DNA of 64,000 bases from an uncultured bacterium (GTDB taxonomy: Bacteria; Bacillota; Clostridia; Christensenellales; QALW01). Position 1 is the stretch's first letter; each line of letters opens with the position of its first letter. The position numbers and the translations under genes were made by a program. Of this stretch, positions 15,471 to 24,438 are shown piece after piece. The DNA lies in the NCBI GenBank assembly GCA_905214315.1, contig CAJMLN010000003.1, positions 16,052-80,051 on the forward strand, written 5' to 3'. The notes under the pieces were generated by a model. It saw only the letters and a program-made list of their open reading frames with translations. It was not told where the DNA came from and did not search any database.

Positions 15471-17441
15471 ATGGAAGAAATGCGCAGCCTGGTGGATAGG
15501 CTCAACCAATGGAATTATCATTATTATGTACTGGATGACCCCCTGGTCAGCGATGACCAGTGGGATGCGCTGTATCGGCGCTTGAAAGAGCTTGAAGAAT
15601 CTTCCGGCGTTATTTTGCCGGATTCTCCTACACAAAAGATCGGGGGAGAGCCGATTGAACGCTTTGAAAGCGTAACGCATAAGGTCAAGCTGTGGAGTAT
15701 GGATAAGGCACAGTCCTTTGAAGAACTGTACGCCTGGGAAGAACGCGTGAATAAGCGGCTGGATGAGGTCTTTGGCAGCGGCAGAAAAAAAACGCAGTAT
15801 TCGCTGGAATATAAATTTGACGGGCTTACCGTGAACCTTACCTATGAGAAGGGCAGACTGACCGATGCGGTTACCCGCGGCAACGGCGTTGTGGGCGAAA
15901 GAATTCTGGAGCAGGCAAAAACGATCCGTTCGCTTCCGTTGACGATTCCTTTTTCGGGAGAGCTGCAGGTACAGGGCGAGGGAATCATGAAGCTTTCCAC
16001 CTTTAAGGAATATAATAAAACGGCGCAGGAGCCGCTTAAGAATCCGCGCAACGGCGCGGCGGGAGCACTCCGGAACCTGGACCCTGCGGTGACGGCAAAG
16101 CGTAGGCTGGATATCTTTTTGTATAACATCGGTGTATTGGAGGGCGCAGAGCTGACCGACAGTACCCAGGCCATGGCGTTTTTAAGAGAGCAGCACCTTC
16201 CGGTGAACGGTTATTACCGCGTGTTTGATACGATGCAGGAGATCATTGCGGCGATTGAAGAGGCGGGCCAAAAACGAGCGGAGTTGGATTTTCAGATCGA
16301 CGGCATGGTGATTAAGGTAACGGATTTTGCAATGCGTGAGGCGCTGGGGTATACCGAGAAATTTCCCCGGTGGGCTATCGCCTATAAGTTTTTTGCCCAG
16401 GAGGTCGTAACTCGTCTCAACGATGTGGTCTGGGACGTGGGCAGAACCGGGAAGATTACGCCTACGGCCCTGCTGGAGCCGGTGGAAATCGGGGGAGCTA
16501 CGGTAAAACGGGCAACGCTGAACAACCGATGGGATATTGAACGGAAACAGGTAAAGCGTGGCGTGGATGTATGGGTGCGCCGCTCCAATGATGTGATTCC
16601 CGAAATCATGGGCGTCGCCGATGAAGCGCAGCAGGGCGATGCAATAGCAATACCGGAGGTCTGTCCTTCCTGCGGTACGCCGCTGGTGCAGCGCGGTATG
16701 CTGCTGTATTGTCCCAATTACTCGTTCTGTCGCCCGCAGATCGTGGCGAGAATTGCGCATTTTGCTTCGCGCGATGCTATGGATATTGAATCTCTCAGCG
16801 ATAAAACGGCGCTGCAGCTTACTGAAAATTTTGAAATTGCCGATGTGGCGGATTTGTATCTTCTGCAGTATGAGCAGCTGCTTTCCCTGGAGGGCTGGAA
16901 GGAGAAAAAGGCCCGGAACCTACTGGCGGCGCTTGAAAAAAGCAAGGATTGTGCTCTGGATGCCTTTATTTATGCTGTTGGAATTCCCAATGTAGGCAGA
17001 AAAACGGCGCGGGATTTGGCAAAGTGTTTTAAAACCTTTGAAAATTTCTCCGCCGCCACGCGGGAGGAGCTTGTGGCTATCGGCGATATCGGCGATATTG
17101 TGGCGGATGGAATTCTGGCGTTTTTTGCCAATGAAAAAAGTGCCGAAACCGTGCGGAAGCTGTTTGCGCGCGGCGTGGCGCCGCGGCCGGAGGCAGAAGA
17201 GGAAACGGTTACGTATTTTACCGGCAAAGGAATTGTGCTTACGGGAAAGCTGGAGCGTTTTACCCGGGATGAAGCGGCAAAGATTATTGCAGAGCTGGGC
17301 GGCGAGGTGCAGGATTCGGTCAGCAAGCGCACCAGCCTGGTAATTGCCGGGGAAAAGGCGGGAAGCAAGCTGGAAAAAGCCAAAAAGCTTGGGATAGAAA
17401 TTATAGATGAGGCCGCGTTTGAAGCTCTTTGCGGAATATAG
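15471..17441 (+). CDS. ligA: NAD-dependent DNA ligase LigA
   Basis: A 656-residue ligase that joins nicks in replication and repair using NAD+. Order of domains: Ia (Y-Y-V-L-D-D-P-L-V-S-D near residues 18-28), adenylation domain with K115 in K-F-D-G, OB fold, a four-cysteine zinc finger (C-P-S-C and C-P-N-Y-S-F-C near 400-420), helix-hairpin-helix repeats and a C-terminal BRCT domain (residues about 585-656). The usual P-M-L-S-L segment before the adenylation domain reads L-W-S-M-D-K, a variant I associate with clostridial LigA. GAGG precedes the ATG, 4 nt after pcrA, so the two are co-transcribed. Confidence 0.95.
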   Translation: MEEMRSLVDRLNQWNYHYYVLDDPLVSDDQWDALYRRLKELEESSGVILPDSPTQKIGGEPIERFESVTHKVKLWSMDKAQSFEELYAWEERVNKRLDEVFGSGRKKTQYSLEYKFDGLTVNLTYEKGRLTDAVTRGNGVVGERILEQAKTIRSLPLTIPFSGELQVQGEGIMKLSTFKEYNKTAQEPLKNPRNGAAGALRNLDPAVTAKRRLDIFLYNIGVLEGAELTDSTQAMAFLREQHLPVNGYYRVFDTMQEIIAAIEEAGQKRAELDFQIDGMVIKVTDFAMREALGYTEKFPRWAIAYKFFAQEVVTRLNDVVWDVGRTGKITPTALLEPVEIGGATVKRATLNNRWDIERKQVKRGVDVWVRRSNDVIPEIMGVADEAQQGDAIAIPEVCPSCGTPLVQRGMLLYCPNYSFCRPQIVARIAHFASRDAMDIESLSDKTALQLTENFEIADVADLYLLQYEQLLSLEGWKEKKARNLLAALEKSKDCALDAFIYAVGIPNVGRKTARDLAKCFKTFENFSAATREELVAIGDIGDIVADGILAFFANEKSAETVRKLFARGVAPRPEAEEETVTYFTGKGIVLTGKLERFTRDEAAKIIAELGGEVQDSVSKRTSLVIAGEKAGSKLEKAKKLGIEIIDEAAFEALCGI

Positions 17442-17463
17442 AACGGCACCGGAAGGAAAACGC

Positions 17464-17492
17464 TTGAATGCCGGGGCGATCTATGGTATAAT
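17464..17492 (+). promoter_or_regulatory. Promoter of the yicC-remA-gmk-rpoZ-priA operon
   Basis: Plus strand -35 TTGAAT (17464-17469), 17-nt spacer, -10 TATAAT (17487-17492). The leader contains a short GC hairpin (17517-17530, GGCCCC/GGGGCC) before the ribosome binding site. Confidence 0.75.
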
Positions 17493-17558
17493 AAAATAAA
17501 TTTTTTATAATTTTACGGCCCCTTGGGGCCTTGTATATTTAATAGGAGGAAAACAGTT

Positions 17559-18431
17559 TTGCGTAGTATGACTGGCTATGGCAGCGGGACTGCCGGGATG
17601 GACGGCCGTGAATTTACGGTGGAGCTTAAGGCCGTAAACCATCGGTTCCTGGATATCAATATCCGGATACCCCGCACGCTTATGTTCCTTGAGGACGAGC
17701 TGCGCCGCATAATTGCACAGTATGTGGCAAGAGGACATATTGAGGTATCGGTTACGTATTGCAATACGCGAGAGGATTCCAAAGTTATTTCAGTAGATCA
17801 GCCCTTGGTGGAGCAGTATTCCGCGGCATTTGAGCAGTTGCGGCAGATGGGGTTTAAATATAATATCTGTGTTTCAGATATCGTGCGGATGCCGGATGTG
17901 CTTACGGTTACCCAGGGGGAAGAAGATCAGGCAGCGGTTGTGGAGCTGATGAAGCAGGCAGTGGAGCAGGCCTGTAAGGCGCTGAATGTGACGCGCGCCG
18001 CCGAGGGCGAAAAGATCGGGGAGGATCTGAAACTGAAATTACATACGATACGCTCTTTGGCCGGCCGGCTGCAAACCCTGAGCCAGAATAATCTGGCGGA
18101 ATATTCGCAAAAGCTGCGCAGGCGTCTGGAAGAGCTGCTGGGAGAATATGAACTGGAGGAACAGCGCCTTTATCAGGAGATTGCGATTTATGCCGATAAA
18201 ATTGCCATTGATGAAGAGTTAGTACGTCTGGATACGCATGTAGGGAATATGCTGGAATATATGACCGGCGAAGAAGCCGTAGGGCGAAAGCTAGACTTTT
18301 TTATTCAGGAGCTGAACCGTGAAATCAATACCATCGGTTCCAAGTCCGTCAATGCGGAAATTGCAAAAATTGTGGTGGAAGCCAAGGGCGAGATAGAAAA
18401 ACTGCGGGAGCAGATACAGAATATTGAGTAA
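17559..18431 (+). CDS. yicC: YicC/YloC-family endoribonuclease
   Basis: A 290-residue YicC-family protein. Characterised members are hexameric endoribonucleases implicated in small-RNA and mRNA turnover. The N-terminal YicC domain opens R-S-M-T-G-Y-G. The C-terminal DUF1732 domain includes the conserved F-I-Q-E-L-N-R-E-I-N-T-I-G-S-K-S segment near residue 250. The start is a TTG at 17559 with AGGAGG 9 nt upstream; the ATG at 17568 is the fallback. It heads the conserved clostridial order yicC-remA-gmk-rpoZ. Confidence 0.9.
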   Translation: MRSMTGYGSGTAGMDGREFTVELKAVNHRFLDINIRIPRTLMFLEDELRRIIAQYVARGHIEVSVTYCNTREDSKVISVDQPLVEQYSAAFEQLRQMGFKYNICVSDIVRMPDVLTVTQGEEDQAAVVELMKQAVEQACKALNVTRAAEGEKIGEDLKLKLHTIRSLAGRLQTLSQNNLAEYSQKLRRRLEELLGEYELEEQRLYQEIAIYADKIAIDEELVRLDTHVGNMLEYMTGEEAVGRKLDFFIQELNREINTIGSKSVNAEIAKIVVEAKGEIEKLREQIQNIE

Positions 18432-18443
18432 CGGGGGCTGTTT

Positions 18444-18710
18444 ATGAATATAAAATTTATCAATATCGGCTTTGGCAATATGGCGGCCGTCGAAAAGATT
18501 GTGGCCATCGTTTCTCCGGATTCGGCGCCGATCCGGCGTGTGATTCAGGATGCGAAAGACGGGGAAAAAATTATAGATGCTACCTGCGGCAGAAGAACAA
18601 GAGCCGTTGTCTTTATGGATAGCGGACATATTCTTCTTTCGGCGGTGCAGCCGGAGACGATTTCCGGCAGACTGAAAGAAACAAACGGAGCGGAAAATGA
18701 TGAGCAGTGA
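18444..18710 (+). CDS. remA: RemA-family regulator (DUF370)
   Basis: An 88-residue RemA/YlzA protein, opening M-N-I-K-F-I-N-I-G-F-G-N with the family's R-R-T-R-A-V segment near residue 52. In Bacillus subtilis RemA is a ring-forming DNA-binding activator of matrix and osmoprotection genes. In Clostridia the role is less clear. It lies 12 nt after yicC and overlaps gmk by 14 nt. Confidence 0.92.
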   Translation: MNIKFINIGFGNMAAVEKIVAIVSPDSAPIRRVIQDAKDGEKIIDATCGRRTRAVVFMDSGHILLSAVQPETISGRLKETNGAENDEQ

Positions 18711-19308
18711 GGGCTTGCTTTTAGTTATCAGCGGGCCTTCGGGCTGCGGAAAGGGTACGGTGTGCGAGCTGCTCAAACAGCGCAATCCAGATATGCGGGT
18801 TTCTGTTTCCGCAACAACCCGGGATATGCGGCGCGGCGAGCAGGAGGGCGTGACCTATTTTTATAAAACAAAACAGCAATTTGAAGAGATGATTCAAAAG
18901 GAACAGCTGCTGGAATATGCCTGCGGGTACAGCGGTAATTATTACGGCACCCCTAAGGCTTATGTGCTGGAACAGCTGGCGCAGGGAAATGATGTGATTC
19001 TTGAAATTGAGATTCAGGGCGCCATGCAGGTAAAAAAGAAATTTGACACCGGGGTGTTTATCTTTTTGGTGCCGCCGAGCATGGAGGAATTATACAGCCG
19101 TTTAACAGGACGCGGCCGCGAAAGCCTGGAGCTGATCCGGGAACGTTTTTTAAAAGCCGCGGAGGAAATGAAATATGTAAACGATTACGGCTATGTAGTG
19201 GTAAACGATACGGTACAGGGAGCCGTTGAAAGAATCGAGGCTGTTTTGACGGCGGAAAAGTGCAAGACCTCGCGGAATCAGGCGTTTATTGCGCAGCTGA
19301 TTCAGTAA
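18697..19308 (+). CDS. gmk: Guanylate kinase
   Basis: A 203-residue enzyme that phosphorylates GMP to GDP with ATP. The P-loop S-G-P-S-G-C-G-K-G-T is near residue 12, the GMP-binding region T-R-D-M-R-R-G-E near 42, and the Y-G-T segment near 85. GGAG lies 6 nt before ATG 18697; the adjacent ATG at 18700 is equally possible. Length matches the family (about 200). Confidence 0.95.
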   Translation: MMSSEGLLLVISGPSGCGKGTVCELLKQRNPDMRVSVSATTRDMRRGEQEGVTYFYKTKQQFEEMIQKEQLLEYACGYSGNYYGTPKAYVLEQLAQGNDVILEIEIQGAMQVKKKFDTGVFIFLVPPSMEELYSRLTGRGRESLELIRERFLKAAEEMKYVNDYGYVVVNDTVQGAVERIEAVLTAEKCKTSRNQAFIAQLIQ

Positions 19309-19342
19309 ATCTGTAAATTATAGAATAAGGAGATTGTTATTT

Positions 19343-19525
19343 ATGTATAAACCAGTTAGCCAGGAGACCGAGGAAAAAGTATCCTGCAAATATGTGCTTT
19401 CTATTGTTATCGCCAAAAGGGCGCGGATGCTTGTGGATACACAGGAGTGCAAAGAAGATTTTAAGCCGGTACTGCAGGCTTTGGATGAATTTGAAAACGG
19501 TATTTTGATTGCAGAGGAAAAATGA
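19343..19525 (+). CDS. rpoZ: RNA polymerase omega subunit
   Basis: A 60-residue omega subunit that helps assemble RNA polymerase around the beta-prime C-terminus. The core K-Y-V-L-S-I-V-I-A-K-R-A-R corresponds to the conserved Y-x-L-V-x-x-x-A-K-R-A-R motif. The start is ATG 19343 with AAGGAG 10 nt upstream; the TTG at 19334 is too close to that site. Its stop overlaps the priA start (ATGA). Confidence 0.9.
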   Translation: MYKPVSQETEEKVSCKYVLSIVIAKRARMLVDTQECKEDFKPVLQALDEFENGILIAEEK

Positions 19526-21756
19526 ACAGGTATGCACAGGTAATCGTTGATATTTCCAATCAGGATATAGACAGGCTTTTTACCTATACTATTCCTGAAC
19601 ATATCAACGGGCTGGTACCGGGGATGCGTGTCCTCGTGCCTTTCGGCAGGCAAAAGAATGTGGAGGGGCTTGTTCTGCGTCTTTGCACGGAAACGGAACT
19701 TTCTCCGGCAGCATTGAAGCCTGTTACGGCCGTACCGGATGCCGAACCGGTGCTTACTGACGAGCAGATCAAATTGGCGCTGTGGATTAAAAAGAAATAT
19801 CATGCCGGCTATGCTGATGCGATGCGTCTGTTTATCCCCGCGGGGCTGCGTGGGGGCCGTGTGCGTACTCAATACATTTCCATGCTCCGACTGGAGGTGC
19901 CCGCGGATCAGCTGGAGGCGGTGCTGAATAGAATGCGTGCGGGAACTAAGGCGTACCGCATTCTTTCCGCCCTTGCAGAATATGGGGATATGGAGCGAGC
20001 ACAGTTGACGCATCTGGTAGGCGAATGCGGCACCGTGATTAAAAGACTGGTATCCCAGGGATATGCGGCGCTCTATCGTGTGGAACGCCAGCGTTCTCCT
20101 TATTTAGATATTGCGCCCCAGCGGGTAGAATGGCATACGCTCAACAACTGTCAGCAGAATGTGTTGAACGGTATTCTGCGGGAAAGAGAGCATTTTTTTG
20201 TTTCCCTGCTGCATGGGGTTACCGGCAGCGGCAAAACCGAGGTTTATATGCAGGCCATCAGAAGCGTAGTAAATGCCGGAAAAACAGCTATTGTGCTGGT
20301 TCCGGAGATCTCTCTTACCCCACAGATGGTTTTGAATTTCAGAGAAAAGCTCGGTGACGGTATAGCGATTCTGCACAGCGCGCTGGGAGACGGAGAACGT
20401 TTTGACGAGTGGCGGCGTATTTTAAACGGAGAAGCTCGTATTGTGATCGGTGCTCGATCGGCGGTGTTTGCACCGTGTAGGAATGTGGGAATTATTATTG
20501 TGGATGAAGAGCACGAGAGCTCGTATGTATCTGAAACGCATCCGCGCTATGATGCGGTGGAAGTGGCGATTAAACGTGGTGAATATAACAGCTGTCCTGT
20601 AATTCTGGGCAGCGCAACGCCTTCGGTGGTACGTTATTATAAGGCGACGCAGGGGGAGTACGGACTGTTTGAATTGCCCGAACGTGCCAACGGCAAGGAA
20701 TTGCCGCCGGTTGAAATTGTGGATATGGCAGAGGAATTTTCCAAGGGAAACAGAAGCATTTTTTCTGGGCGGCTTTATGAGCTCATGGGCGAAACCCTGG
20801 CTGCGCAGAAACAGATTATGCTGTTTTTAAACCGGCGGGGATATTCCAGCTTTGTAATGTGCCGCGCCTGTGGGGAGACAATCGCCTGCCAAAACTGCGA
20901 CGTTTCGCTTACCTATCATTATCATATCAATAAGCTGCGCTGTCATTATTGCGGCTATGAGCTTCCTTTGCCGCAGGTTTGCCCCTCTTGCGGCAGTAAA
21001 TTTATCAAACAGTTTGGTGCGGGGACGCAAAAAGTAGAGGAAGAATTTTTAAAGCTCTTTCCGCAGTCAAGCGTTGTGCGGATGGATGTAGATACAACGC
21101 GCGGCAAGGATGCCCATTATCATCTGCTGAAAAAGCTGGCCGACGGCAGCGCACAGGCGCTGATCGGAACGCAGATGATTGCCAAGGGGCATGATTTTCC
21201 CAATGTTACCCTTGTGGGGGTGGTCGCGGCCGACGGGATGCTTCGGCTGCCGGATTACCGGAGCCGCGAGCGTACGTTTTCTCTGCTTACCCAGGTAGCC
21301 GGCCGGGCTGGGCGGGCAGAGAGCAGCGGCCGGGTGGTGGTGCAGACCTATTCACCCCGGCATTTTGTAATTGAGTGCGCGGCGCGGCATGATTATAAAG
21401 CGTTTTATACAAGAGAAATCGAGCAGCGGCGTGCGATGTGGTATCCGCCGTTTGCCAGGGTCGTGCGCGTTTTATATTCTTCCGCTGATGCTGAAAGCGC
21501 CTATGAGGGCTCGGTAAAGGCCTATGAGCGGGTACGGCAGGTGCTGGAAAGGTTTTCTGGCGAAGTGCTGTATCAGGAGCGGACGGCCGCGCCGATCAAC
21601 CGTTTAAGAGAGTTGTACCGCCATCAGATTATGATTAAGCTCAAAGAGAGCGTGCGCTGCAATGAAATTGTGGATCAGATCTTTGCCGCGCTGGAAGGAA
21701 TCGCCGGTAAGGAGCTGTATTGTGATATACAGGAGAATCCTGTAAATTTATTTTAA
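19522..21756 (+). CDS. priA: Primosomal replication restart helicase PriA
   Basis: A 744-residue superfamily 2 helicase that recognises stalled forks and reloads the replisome. The N-terminal 3'-DNA-binding domain is followed by Walker A G-V-T-G-S-G-K-T near residue 235 and a D-E-E-H box near 330. Eight zinc-ligating cysteines lie between about 450 and 495 (C-R-A-C, C-Q-N-C, C-H-Y-C, C-P-S-C). The helicase C-domain has the Q-V-A-G-R-A-G-R motif near 595. It overlaps rpoZ by 4 nt and ends 10 nt before def. Confidence 0.95.
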   Translation: MNRYAQVIVDISNQDIDRLFTYTIPEHINGLVPGMRVLVPFGRQKNVEGLVLRLCTETELSPAALKPVTAVPDAEPVLTDEQIKLALWIKKKYHAGYADAMRLFIPAGLRGGRVRTQYISMLRLEVPADQLEAVLNRMRAGTKAYRILSALAEYGDMERAQLTHLVGECGTVIKRLVSQGYAALYRVERQRSPYLDIAPQRVEWHTLNNCQQNVLNGILREREHFFVSLLHGVTGSGKTEVYMQAIRSVVNAGKTAIVLVPEISLTPQMVLNFREKLGDGIAILHSALGDGERFDEWRRILNGEARIVIGARSAVFAPCRNVGIIIVDEEHESSYVSETHPRYDAVEVAIKRGEYNSCPVILGSATPSVVRYYKATQGEYGLFELPERANGKELPPVEIVDMAEEFSKGNRSIFSGRLYELMGETLAAQKQIMLFLNRRGYSSFVMCRACGETIACQNCDVSLTYHYHINKLRCHYCGYELPLPQVCPSCGSKFIKQFGAGTQKVEEEFLKLFPQSSVVRMDVDTTRGKDAHYHLLKKLADGSAQALIGTQMIAKGHDFPNVTLVGVVAADGMLRLPDYRSRERTFSLLTQVAGRAGRAESSGRVVVQTYSPRHFVIECAARHDYKAFYTREIEQRRAMWYPPFARVVRVLYSSADAESAYEGSVKAYERVRQVLERFSGEVLYQERTAAPINRLRELYRHQIMIKLKESVRCNEIVDQIFAALEGIAGKELYCDIQENPVNLF

Positions 21757-21766
21757 GGTGAAGAAA

Positions 21767-22222
21767 ATGGCAATAAGAAATATTTTGAAGGATACGGAGC
21801 CCCTGCTGCGAAAGAAGAGCAGAGAGGTGACGGAAATCGACGAAAAGATTCTCACACTGCTGGATGATATGAAGGAAACGCTGGCGCAGGCACAGGGGGT
21901 AGGGCTGGCGGCGCCGCAGGTGGGCATTCTGCGTCGTGTGATTATTGTGGATACGGGAGAAGAGATCTTAGAGCTGATTAACCCGGTAATTGTAAAGGAG
22001 AGCGGCCATCAGGACAGCGTAGAGGGATGTCTCAGCGTTCCCGGGGTGCGCGGCCATGTTGACAGGCCCAAAAAAGTAACGGTTCAGGGCTATGACCGGG
22101 AGGGCAATTTGATGGAATATAAGGCGCAGGATTATGTCGCTACGATTTTTTGCCATGAAACCGATCATTTGAACGGAATTTTATTTACCGACAAGGCAAC
22201 AAGGATAGGAAAAGATGATTGA
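21767..22222 (+). CDS. def: Peptide deformylase
   Basis: A 151-residue metalloenzyme that removes the formyl group from nascent N-terminal methionine. All three motifs are present: G-V-G-L-A-A-P-Q near residue 43, E-G-C-L-S-V-P-G near 86 (metal-ligand Cys) and H-E-T-D-H-L-N-G near 130 (metal-ligand His pair and catalytic Glu). I start it at ATG 21767, with AAGGTGA just upstream; an in-frame GTG at 21758 overlaps that site. It overlaps fmt by 8 nt, the classic def-fmt pairing. Confidence 0.95.
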   Translation: MAIRNILKDTEPLLRKKSREVTEIDEKILTLLDDMKETLAQAQGVGLAAPQVGILRRVIIVDTGEEILELINPVIVKESGHQDSVEGCLSVPGVRGHVDRPKKVTVQGYDREGNLMEYKAQDYVATIFCHETDHLNGILFTDKATRIGKDD

Positions 22223-23153
22223 TATCGTTTTTTTAGGGACACCGGATTTTGCAGTGCCCTCGTTAAAGGCTCTGGTGGAAAACGGCTACCGTGTAAAGGC
22301 TGTATTCACCCAGCCGGACCGGCCCAAGGGCCGCGGCAACAAACTGGCATTTTCGCCGGTAAAGGCGTATGCGCTTGAAAAAGGGATTGCCGTGTACCAG
22401 CCGGAAAGAATCCGTCTGCCGGAGCCGGCGGCCGTGCTGCGTGCGCTTAAGCCGGATCTGATGGTGACGGCGGCGTTCGGACAGATTCTTTCAAAGGAAA
22501 ACTTGGATTCCGCACGCTTGGGCTGCGTCAATGTTCACGGTTCCCTGCTGCCGGCCTACCGGGGATCCTCCCCGATTCAATGGGCGGTAATCAACGGGGA
22601 AAAGGAGACCGGTATTACGACGATGTATACCGATATCGGCGTGGACTGCGGGGATATCATTCTGCAAAGGAAGCTCGACATCGGTGAAGAGGAAACGGCC
22701 GGCGAGCTGTTTGAAAGAATGGCGCCGCTGGGCGCGCAGGTATTGCTGGAAACCGTGCGGTTGATTGAAGAGGGAAGGGCTCCCCGGCTTGCGCAGGATG
22801 AGACGCTGGCAACGCATTTCCCGATGCTGGATAAAAAGAGCGCCGCTATTGATTTTACGCAGGAGGCCCTCAAAATAAAAAATCAGATCCGCGGGCTGAA
22901 TCCCTGGCCGGTGGCCTGGACAATGTGCGGCGATGCGGTGCTTAAGGTGTATTCGGCAACGGTGCTGGAGAAAAAGGCGCAGGATGCGCCGGGAACCATT
23001 GTGTGCGCGGACGAAAAGCAGGGACTTGTCGTCTGCACGGGTGACCGTCTGCTTTCTCTTGATATCATACAATTTCCGGGGAAAAAGGCGATGGACGCAA
23101 AAATATATCTGCGGGGAAATTCTCTTGCGGCGGGATGTATGCGCCATGTATGA
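22215..23153 (+). CDS. fmt: Methionyl-tRNA formyltransferase
   Basis: A 312-residue enzyme that formylates initiator Met-tRNA using 10-formyl-tetrahydrofolate. The N-terminal formyltransferase fold opens F-L-G-T-P-D-F-A, with the catalytic N-V-H-G-S-L-L-P-A-Y-R-G segment near residue 105 and a D-x-G-D-x-I motif near 140. The C-terminal OB domain contacts tRNA. It overlaps def (8 nt) and rsmB (8 nt). Confidence 0.95.
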   Translation: MIDIVFLGTPDFAVPSLKALVENGYRVKAVFTQPDRPKGRGNKLAFSPVKAYALEKGIAVYQPERIRLPEPAAVLRALKPDLMVTAAFGQILSKENLDSARLGCVNVHGSLLPAYRGSSPIQWAVINGEKETGITTMYTDIGVDCGDIILQRKLDIGEEETAGELFERMAPLGAQVLLETVRLIEEGRAPRLAQDETLATHFPMLDKKSAAIDFTQEALKIKNQIRGLNPWPVAWTMCGDAVLKVYSATVLEKKAQDAPGTIVCADEKQGLVVCTGDRLLSLDIIQFPGKKAMDAKIYLRGNSLAAGCMRHV

Positions 23154-24438
23154 GAATAAAGCCAGACGTCAGGCGTTTTTATTGCTGCATCAGATCATTT
23201 CGGAGCAGCAGTATTCCAATTTATCCCTGAAATACGGCTTGGACGGATACGATACCCGGGACAGAGCGTTTATTACAGCACTTGTTTACGGTACCCTGGA
23301 TAAGCTGATTCACCTGGATTATGTGCTCTCCCTCTATGCCAGAGGGCGGCTGCAGCCTAAGATCCGCACTCTGCTGCGTATGAGCGCGTACCAGATTTTA
23401 TATATGGACCGTGTTCCGGACAGCGCCGCCGTCAATTCCGCCGTGGCGCTTGCAGAGGAGATCGGTAAGGGCATGCTCAAGGGATATATCAACGGGGTGT
23501 TGCGTACCGTTTCCAGGGAAAAAACAAAAATTCCCTATCCCAAGGAGACGGCGGAAAGGATATCGGTACAGTACAGCTATCCTGCGTTTCTGGTGCGGGA
23601 GATGATTCAGGAGCACGGCGAGGCATGGACTGAGCAGATGTGTGCGTTTGAAGGCGACCATAGCACCTGCCTGCGGGTAAATACGGAAAAAATCAGTGTG
23701 GCGGAGATAAAGGAACGGCTTTCCTGCCCGTATCGTGACGGAAAATATTTTGACGATTGCCTTTATATCCAAGGAGAACCGCCTTTTTTGGAAGAAGGAC
23801 TTTGCAGCGTTCAGGGCGAGGCCTCCATGGCGGTTGTAAGAGCGCTGGATCCCTGGAGAGGGGAGAAAATTTTAGATTGCTGCGCCGCGCCGGGAGGCAA
23901 GACGGTATATATTGCACAGCGGATGCAGGAGGGCAGCATTACCGCTTTGGATAAGCATGAGCACAGAGTCAGGCTGATTCAAAGCAATGCTCAGCGGTGC
24001 GGCTTTGCCGACAGGATAACCGCCTGCACGGCGGATATGCTGGAGGAACAGAACGGATGTTATGACAGAGTGCTTGCGGATGTTCCCTGCAGCGGCCTGG
24101 GGGTGATCGGGCAGAAGCCGGAGATCAAAAATACAATTACGGCCGATCAATTGGCCGGACTTAGGGACGTTCAGTTAAAAATTTTAGAAAACGCGGCCCG
24201 CTGCGTAAAGCCGGGCGGAATCCTGGTGTACAGTACCTGTACGGTGCGCAGGGCGGAGAATCAGGAGATTATTGAATGTTTTTTAGAGCGGCATCCGGAT
24301 TTTATGCCGGACAGCCTGAAGGGATATTTAGGCGAAAGACTGGAGCGGGGCAGGCATGCCGAACAGGGATTTTTGCAGTTGTATCCTGCACGCGACGGCA
24401 TTGACGGATTTTTTATGGCAAGGATGAAACGCATTTGA
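23146..24438 (+). CDS. rsmB: 16S rRNA (cytosine-967-C5)-methyltransferase RsmB
   Basis: A 430-residue protein: an N-terminal NusB-like RNA-binding domain (residues about 5-130) and a C-terminal SAM-dependent methyltransferase of the Fmu/Sun type. The SAM loop is C-C-A-A-P-G-G-K-T near residue 245. The two catalytic cysteines sit in D-V-P-C-S-G near 312 and S-T-C-T near 365. I start it at ATG 23146, 8 nt inside fmt; the open frame extends further upstream within fmt. Its stop overlaps rlmN (TTGA). Confidence 0.93.
   Translation: MYENKARRQAFLLLHQIISEQQYSNLSLKYGLDGYDTRDRAFITALVYGTLDKLIHLDYVLSLYARGRLQPKIRTLLRMSAYQILYMDRVPDSAAVNSAVALAEEIGKGMLKGYINGVLRTVSREKTKIPYPKETAERISVQYSYPAFLVREMIQEHGEAWTEQMCAFEGDHSTCLRVNTEKISVAEIKERLSCPYRDGKYFDDCLYIQGEPPFLEEGLCSVQGEASMAVVRALDPWRGEKILDCCAAPGGKTVYIAQRMQEGSITALDKHEHRVRLIQSNAQRCGFADRITACTADMLEEQNGCYDRVLADVPCSGLGVIGQKPEIKNTITADQLAGLRDVQLKILENAARCVKPGGILVYSTCTVRRAENQEIIECFLERHPDFMPDSLKGYLGERLERGRHAEQGFLQLYPARDGIDGFFMARMKRI

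Noticed and set aside
19334..19342. TTG start for rpoZ
   Set aside because: Only 1 nt from the AAGGAG site; the ATG at 19343 has suitable spacing.
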